Of a stretch of 8,172 nt of DNA, positions 4,855 to 8,172 are shown piece after piece. The first letter of the stretch is position 1. The number at the start of each line of letters is the position of its first letter. Made by a program: the position numbers and the translations under genes. The notes under the pieces are model-generated. The model did not search any database, was not told the origin of the DNA, and saw nothing but the letters and a program-made list of their open reading frames with translations. Source of the DNA: an uncultured Erysipelotrichaceae bacterium (GTDB lineage Bacteria > Bacillota_I > Bacilli_A > Erysipelotrichales > Coprobacillaceae); contig CAMFRJ010000038.1 of assembly GCA_945981915.1 (NCBI GenBank), positions 1 to 8,172 on the forward strand, in the 5' to 3' direction.

Positions 4855-5598
4855 TTAATCTAAAGCAGCAATCATAGCTTTGTATGAATCTTCAACTAAT
4901 GAAGCTCCACCAACTAAAGCACCATCAATATCAGGTTGTTCTAATAAAGCTTTTAAACCTTCAGGTTTAACAGAACCACCATATTGAATTCTTACTTGAT
5001 CAGCAACTTCTTGACCATATAATTCAGCAACTACGCTTCTGATATATCCACAAACATCTTGTGCGATTTCATTAGTTGCAGTTTTCCCAGTACCGATTGC
5101 CCATACTGGTTCATAAGCGATAACAGCTTTAGGAGCACATTTAGGACAAACATCTTTAAATGCAGCAACTGTTTGAGTTTTAACAACTTCTTTAGTAATA
5201 CCTTTTTCATATTCTTCTAAAGTTTCACCAACACAAACGATTGGAGTAATGTCATTAGCGAAAGCTTGTAACATTTTTGCATTGACTGTTTCATCAGTTT
5301 CACCAAAATATTGTCTTCTTTCAGAGTGACCAAGAATAGTCCATTCGATTCCGATTTCTTTTAACATAGCAGCACTTACTTCACCAGTGTAAGCTCCACT
5401 ATCTTTGAAATGCATATTTTCAGCAGCAACGATTAAATTTTTTGCATTTTCTTTAGCTGTAGCTAAAGCTAAATATGGAGTTGCAATTCCCCAATCAGCT
5501 TTATCAGTTACAGCAGGATCTACAGCTTCAACAAATGCTTTTGTTTCAGCAATAGTTTTATTCATTTTCCAGTTTCCTACGATAATTGGTTTTCTCAT
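4855..5598 (-). CDS. tpiA: Triosephosphate isomerase
   Basis: A cytoplasmic glycolytic enzyme that interconverts dihydroxyacetone phosphate and glyceraldehyde 3-phosphate. The 247-residue TIM barrel is of normal length and complete. Visible active-site elements: substrate-binding GNWKMN (8-13, Lys11), catalytic His91 in LGHSERR (89-95), the general base Glu163 in AYEPVWAIGTG (161-171) followed by the flexible lid loop, and phosphate-binding YGGSVKP (206-212) and GALVGGASL (226-234). It lies 18 bases after pgk; its AAGGAG overlaps the region just after the pgk stop codon, so the two genes are co-transcribed from the promoter at 6825-6853 and probably translationally linked. A strong terminator follows. 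Confidence 0.98.
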   Translation of the reverse strand: MRKPIIVGNWKMNKTIAETKAFVEAVDPAVTDKADWGIATPYLALATAKENAKNLIVAAENMHFKDSGAYTGEVSAAMLKEIGIEWTILGHSERRQYFGETDETVNAKMLQAFANDITPIVCVGETLEEYEKGITKEVVKTQTVAAFKDVCPKCAPKAVIAYEPVWAIGTGKTATNEIAQDVCGYIRSVVAELYGQEVADQVRIQYGGSVKPEGLKALLEQPDIDGALVGGASLVEDSYKAMIAALD

Positions 5599-5616
5599 GA
5601 TAATATGATCTCCTTA

Positions 5617-6801
5617 TTATTTATCATCAATTGCAGCAATACCAGGAAGAACTTTTCCTTCCATGTATTCTAATGAAGCTCCACCACCTGTTGAGATGTG
5701 AGAAACTTTATCTTTATATCCTAATTTCATAACAGCAGCAGCACTGTCTCCACCACCGATGATTGTGTTAGCACCATCTAAATGAGCTAAAGCTTCGCAT
5801 ACTTCGATAGTACCTTTAGCGAATGTATCCATTTCAAATACACCCATTGGTCCATTCCAGATAACTGTTTTTGCACCTTCAAGAGCAGCTTTGATATTAG
5901 CAACTGATTTAGGTCCGATATCTAATCCCATGTATCCATCAGGAATGTCACCTTCAACAACTTTAATATCCCCTTCTTCAGAGAATGCGTTGTTAACAAC
6001 TGTATCTACTGGTAATAATAATTTATCTCCAGCTTTTTCCATAAGTTCTTTAGCAACTTGTACTCTGTCTTCTTCAAGTAAAGAGTTTCCAACTTTTAAT
6101 CCTCTAGCTACGTTGAATGTATAAGCCATACCTCCACCAACGATAACTTTATCAGCGATCTTTAATAAGTTTTCGATAACTAAGATCTTATCAGATACTT
6201 TAGCACCACCTAAGATAGCAACCATTGGTCTTTCAGGATTACTTACAGCTTTTCCAATATAGTTGATTTCTTTTTCTACTAAGAAACCAGCTGCTGAAGG
6301 TAAATGTGCAGGAATTCCAGCTGTAGAAGCATGAGCTCTATGAACTGAACCGAATGCATCTTCAACAAAAACATCACCTAATGATGCCCAATAAGCACCT
6401 AATTCAGGATCATTTTTGCTTTCACCTTTTTCATAACGAGTATTTTGTACTAAAATAACTTGTCCATTATCTGCATTTTTTACTGCTTCTTCTAATTCAG
6501 CTCCACGTGTGCAGTTAACAAATTGAACATCTTTTCCTAATAATTCAGCTAATCTTGGAGCCACAACACTTAAATCATTTTTAGCTTTGTCTTCTTCTGT
6601 TTTTACTTTTCCTAAATGTGAGAATAAAACAATAGCTTTTGGAGATTGTTCTAATAAATAATTGATTGTTGGTAATGCAGCAACAATACGATTATCATTT
6701 GTAATTTCTCCAGTTTCTTTGTCTCTTGGTACGTTGAAGTCAACACGAACTAAGACAGTTTTTCCAGCGACTTCAATATCTCTAATTGTTTTTTTATCCA
6801 T
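5617..6801 (-). CDS. pgk: Phosphoglycerate kinase
   Basis: Transfers the acyl phosphate of 1,3-bisphosphoglycerate to ADP, giving ATP and 3-phosphoglycerate in the cytoplasm. At 394 residues it has the length of the Bacillus enzyme. Landmarks: RVDFNVP (19-25), SHLG (61-64), the basic substrate region around TRYEKGE (121-127) and HRAHAST (154-160), the nucleotide-domain motifs GGAKVSDKI (198-206), GPMGVFE (317-323), GGGDSAAA (349-356) and the STGGGASLE loop (370-378). GGAGG lies 10 nt before the ATG. First gene of a pgk-tpiA pair; gap, gpmI and eno, which often accompany them in Firmicutes, are not next to it here, since a divergent rhodanese gene borders the promoter. Confidence 0.98.
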   Translation of the reverse strand: MDKKTIRDIEVAGKTVLVRVDFNVPRDKETGEITNDNRIVAALPTINYLLEQSPKAIVLFSHLGKVKTEEDKAKNDLSVVAPRLAELLGKDVQFVNCTRGAELEEAVKNADNGQVILVQNTRYEKGESKNDPELGAYWASLGDVFVEDAFGSVHRAHASTAGIPAHLPSAAGFLVEKEINYIGKAVSNPERPMVAILGGAKVSDKILVIENLLKIADKVIVGGGMAYTFNVARGLKVGNSLLEEDRVQVAKELMEKAGDKLLLPVDTVVNNAFSEEGDIKVVEGDIPDGYMGLDIGPKSVANIKAALEGAKTVIWNGPMGVFEMDTFAKGTIEVCEALAHLDGANTIIGGGDSAAAVMKLGYKDKVSHISTGGGASLEYMEGKVLPGIAAIDDK

Positions 6802-6824
6802 CTTTATAATTCCTCCATGGCAAA

Positions 6825-6853
6825 ATTATATCATCTATAATCATTGTTTTCAA
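6825..6853 (-). promoter_or_regulatory. pgk-tpiA promoter (consensus -10, extended)
   Basis: On the minus strand TTGAAA (6848-6853), a 17-bp spacer and perfect TATAAT (6825-6830) preceded by TGA. This is the strongest promoter in the window, as expected for glycolysis. The leader is only about 17-20 nt and holds just the ribosome binding site, so no RNA switch precedes pgk. Confidence 0.88.
6836..6841 (+). promoter_or_regulatory. Possible -10 box for the rhodanese gene
   Basis: A perfect TATAAT on the plus strand lies 45 bases before the rhodanese ATG, but no good -35 is found about 17 bp upstream. It overlaps the pgk promoter spacer, so divergent transcription would compete. A TATTAT at 6868-6873 is too close to the ribosome binding site to leave a usable leader. 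Weak evidence. Confidence 0.3.
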
Positions 6854-6885
6854 TTAATTTCATATTATATTATGAGGTGAAAATA

Positions 6886-7200
6886 ATGAAATATAACAAT
6901 AAAATCCCTATTTCCAAACTCCCTGCTCTCTTTAAAAAAGATTATCAATTTGTTGATCTAAGAGATCCCTATGAATTTAAAAAAGTCCACTTTAAAAATT
7001 TTATGAATATACCTTTTGATGAATTCGATTTAAATCAATATCACTTCTCTAAAAAAGAACCTTTAATCCTCCTATGTTATAGTGGTCAAAGTTCTAAAAA
7101 ACTTGCTGATAAGCTATGTGAAGAAGGCTATCAGGCCTATAGTATTGAAGGAGGTATGTATTCTATCCTTCATCAAAAGCAATCAGAAAATATCACTTAG
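6886..7200 (+). CDS. Single-domain rhodanese-like sulfurtransferase
   Basis: A small soluble protein of 104 residues with one rhodanese domain and no signal or membrane segment. Visible: VDLRDPYEF (23-31), the conserved VDxRxxxEF strand; the NIPFDEF segment (41-47); the active-site loop LLCYSGQSS (62-70) with the persulfide-carrying Cys64; and the closing SIEGGM motif (about 87-92). Such proteins move sulfane sulfur as a cysteine persulfide; the acceptor here cannot be told. The start at 6886 is preferred over an in-frame ATG at 6844 because GAGGTGA lies 5 nt upstream and the rhodanese similarity begins there. It is transcribed away from pgk and towards the arylsulfotransferase gene, with a shared terminator between them. 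Confidence 0.9.
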   Translation: MKYNNKIPISKLPALFKKDYQFVDLRDPYEFKKVHFKNFMNIPFDEFDLNQYHFSKKEPLILLCYSGQSSKKLADKLCEEGYQAYSIEGGMYSILHQKQSENIT

Positions 7201-7210
7201 TGAGTATATG

Positions 7211-7250
7211 AAAAATACAAGTTCACAATCTCTTGTAAACTTGTATTTTT
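7211..7250. terminator. Bidirectional Rho-independent terminator
   Basis: AAAAATACAAGTT (7211-7223) and AACTTGTATTTTT (7238-7250) form a perfect 13-bp stem. After one mismatch an inner ACAA/TTGT stem with a TCTC loop extends it. The flanking A-run and T-run give a U-tract in both directions. It lies between the convergent rhodanese gene (stop at 7200) and the arylsulfotransferase gene (stop at 7253) and can end both transcripts. Confidence 0.93.
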
Positions 7251-7252
7251 AT

Positions 7253-8172
7253 TTACTCAAACCAAAGATCAAATGAATATTTCATGACACGATAAGCATG
7301 ACTTTCTACATTAAAGTGATATTGTCTAATCAATGTTCCATTGGCGTCATATTCACCAAAACTTCCATCTCTTCCTGAACAAGTTTGAATATGACCATCA
7401 TGATACTCTACTGAACTGACAATAGCAGAATATGGTAGATCAATCTTTTGAACCAAAGTATATGTTCTTTCATTTTCATTGATCAGATATTTATAGAAAT
7501 ATGAATTTGTTCCTTTTGTATAAGTCCCAACACCTTCAATATTGGACCAATCATAGTTTGAACGAGTCACCATATTTCCAAAGTTATTATTATAAATCGT
7601 TACATAATAACACCCTTTATCTAAACTATCATCATCGCTATAAATAACACTATGTTGTCCTGCTTGGGATGTGAACTCTCCCACTTTTTCTAACAATAAA
7701 TCTAATTCTTTGTCAATTCCTTCATAAATACTTTCATCACCAATCATATAATCAATTTCTGGTTGACTATATATTTTATTAATTTTAATGATCGTTGATA
7801 ATTCACGAGCACTTACCAATAATGAATCATCTTCCATTAAAGATAAACTATTTAAATGAATCCAATCCAATTCATCACCACCATAAGTATTGACACCATC
7901 TTCATCACAAGCTGTTTCATAAATTTCAGGCAATAAATCTTTCATATTAATCAGTTCTGTTGTTTTCCCAGTTTCTAAATTTAAAGAAACAACACGATCT
8001 TCAATCGTATCATCATCATTTTTATTAGCGAGAATAAGCAAGTTATGAGTGCTTTCATCATAGATAAAATCATGATGCATATAATAACCATCTAAATCAA
8101 GAACTCTTTCTATCTTTCCTTGTCTATTGACAAAAACAAAACCTTTTTTACTATACGTATAAACATATTGAT
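7253..8172 (-). CDS. Arylsulfate sulfotransferase (ASST), 5' end beyond window
   Basis: The C-terminal 305 residues of an arylsulfotransferase, an enzyme that moves sulfate between phenolic compounds without PAPS. The frame stays open to the window edge through KGFVFVNRQGKIERVLDLDGYY before the ATG at 8080, so that ATG is internal, and about half of a typical ASST (roughly 600 residues) is missing. Family motifs in order: YMHHDFIYD (from visible residue 30), LDWIHLNSLS (102-111), the VSARELST arginine (122) and AGQHSVIY (about 170-177), matching the histidines and arginine that build the active site of the six-bladed propeller in E. coli ASST. SHAYRVMKY near the end is the usual closing strand. 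ASSTs are normally exported; the signal region is not visible. Function is inferred by family; its phenolic substrates are unknown. Confidence 0.85.
   Translation of the reverse strand, partial: QYVYTYSKKGFVFVNRQGKIERVLDLDGYYMHHDFIYDESTHNLLILANKNDDDTIEDRVVSLNLETGKTTELINMKDLLPEIYETACDEDGVNTYGGDELDWIHLNSLSLMEDDSLLVSARELSTIIKINKIYSQPEIDYMIGDESIYEGIDKELDLLLEKVGEFTSQAGQHSVIYSDDDSLDKGCYYVTIYNNNFGNMVTRSNYDWSNIEGVGTYTKGTNSYFYKYLINENERTYTLVQKIDLPYSAIVSSVEYHDGHIQTCSGRDGSFGEYDANGTLIRQYHFNVESHAYRVMKYSFDLWFE

Noticed and set aside
6844..6885. Upstream ATG for the rhodanese gene
   Set aside because: It has no ribosome binding site, overlaps the pgk promoter, and the 14 extra residues are not rhodanese-like; GAGGTGA supports 6886.
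7082..7276. Second plus-strand frame overlapping the 3' half of the rhodanese gene
   Set aside because: It runs out of frame through the rhodanese active site and through the bidirectional terminator, and has no domain.

Overview
The window is an AT-rich bacterial segment with short intergenic gaps, strong AAGGAGG-type ribosome binding sites and near-consensus sigma-A promoters. Together with the protein sequences this points to a gut-type low-GC Firmicute. I infer an Erysipelotrichia-like lineage, because L11 looks close to the Mollicutes/Erysipelotrichia form and an arylsulfotransferase is present; the taxon itself is not proven here. Bases 1-44 are not genomic. They are an Illumina Nextera index/adapter ending in the Tn5 mosaic end, so the real sequence starts at base 45 as a contig edge.

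Almost everything reads leftwards (minus strand). From right to left: the 3' part of an arylsulfate sulfotransferase (7253-8172); a convergent rhodanese gene on the plus strand (6886-7200), separated from it by a bidirectional terminator; a pgk-tpiA glycolytic operon with its own promoter and terminator (6853 to 4816); a Lsa/Vga-like ARE-type ABC-F ribosome-protection gene (3084-4589) behind a long regulated leader; the ribosomal protein operon rplK-rplA-rplJ-rplL (2975 to 699); an intrinsic terminator/attenuator; and an rsmC-like (ybxB) methyltransferase cut off by the adapter. In Bacillus, rpoB would follow next.

The striking part is the regulatory RNA, of which there are four pieces. (1) The ABC-F gene has its own promoter, a 7-codon leader peptide (MYQFSCK), and three mutually exclusive pairings that end in a Rho-independent terminator just before the ribosome binding site. 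This is a complete ribosome-mediated transcription attenuator, presumably induced by antibiotics. (2) The rplK leader and the rplK-rplA gap carry two near-identical stem/asymmetric-loop/stem elements that look like L1 operators. (3) The rplJ leader holds a classic L10 leader followed by an intrinsic terminator. (4) A terminator hairpin separates rplL from the methyltransferase.

No terminator is visible between the ABC-F gene and rplK. The rplK promoter sits inside the last ABC-F codons, so drug-induced ABC-F transcripts could read on into the genes for L11, L1, L10 and L7/L12. A ribosome-protection factor would then be physically and perhaps transcriptionally coupled to ribosomal stalk proteins. 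No tRNA, rRNA, CRISPR array, insertion sequence or origin is visible, and no gene-free stretch exceeds 300 bases.
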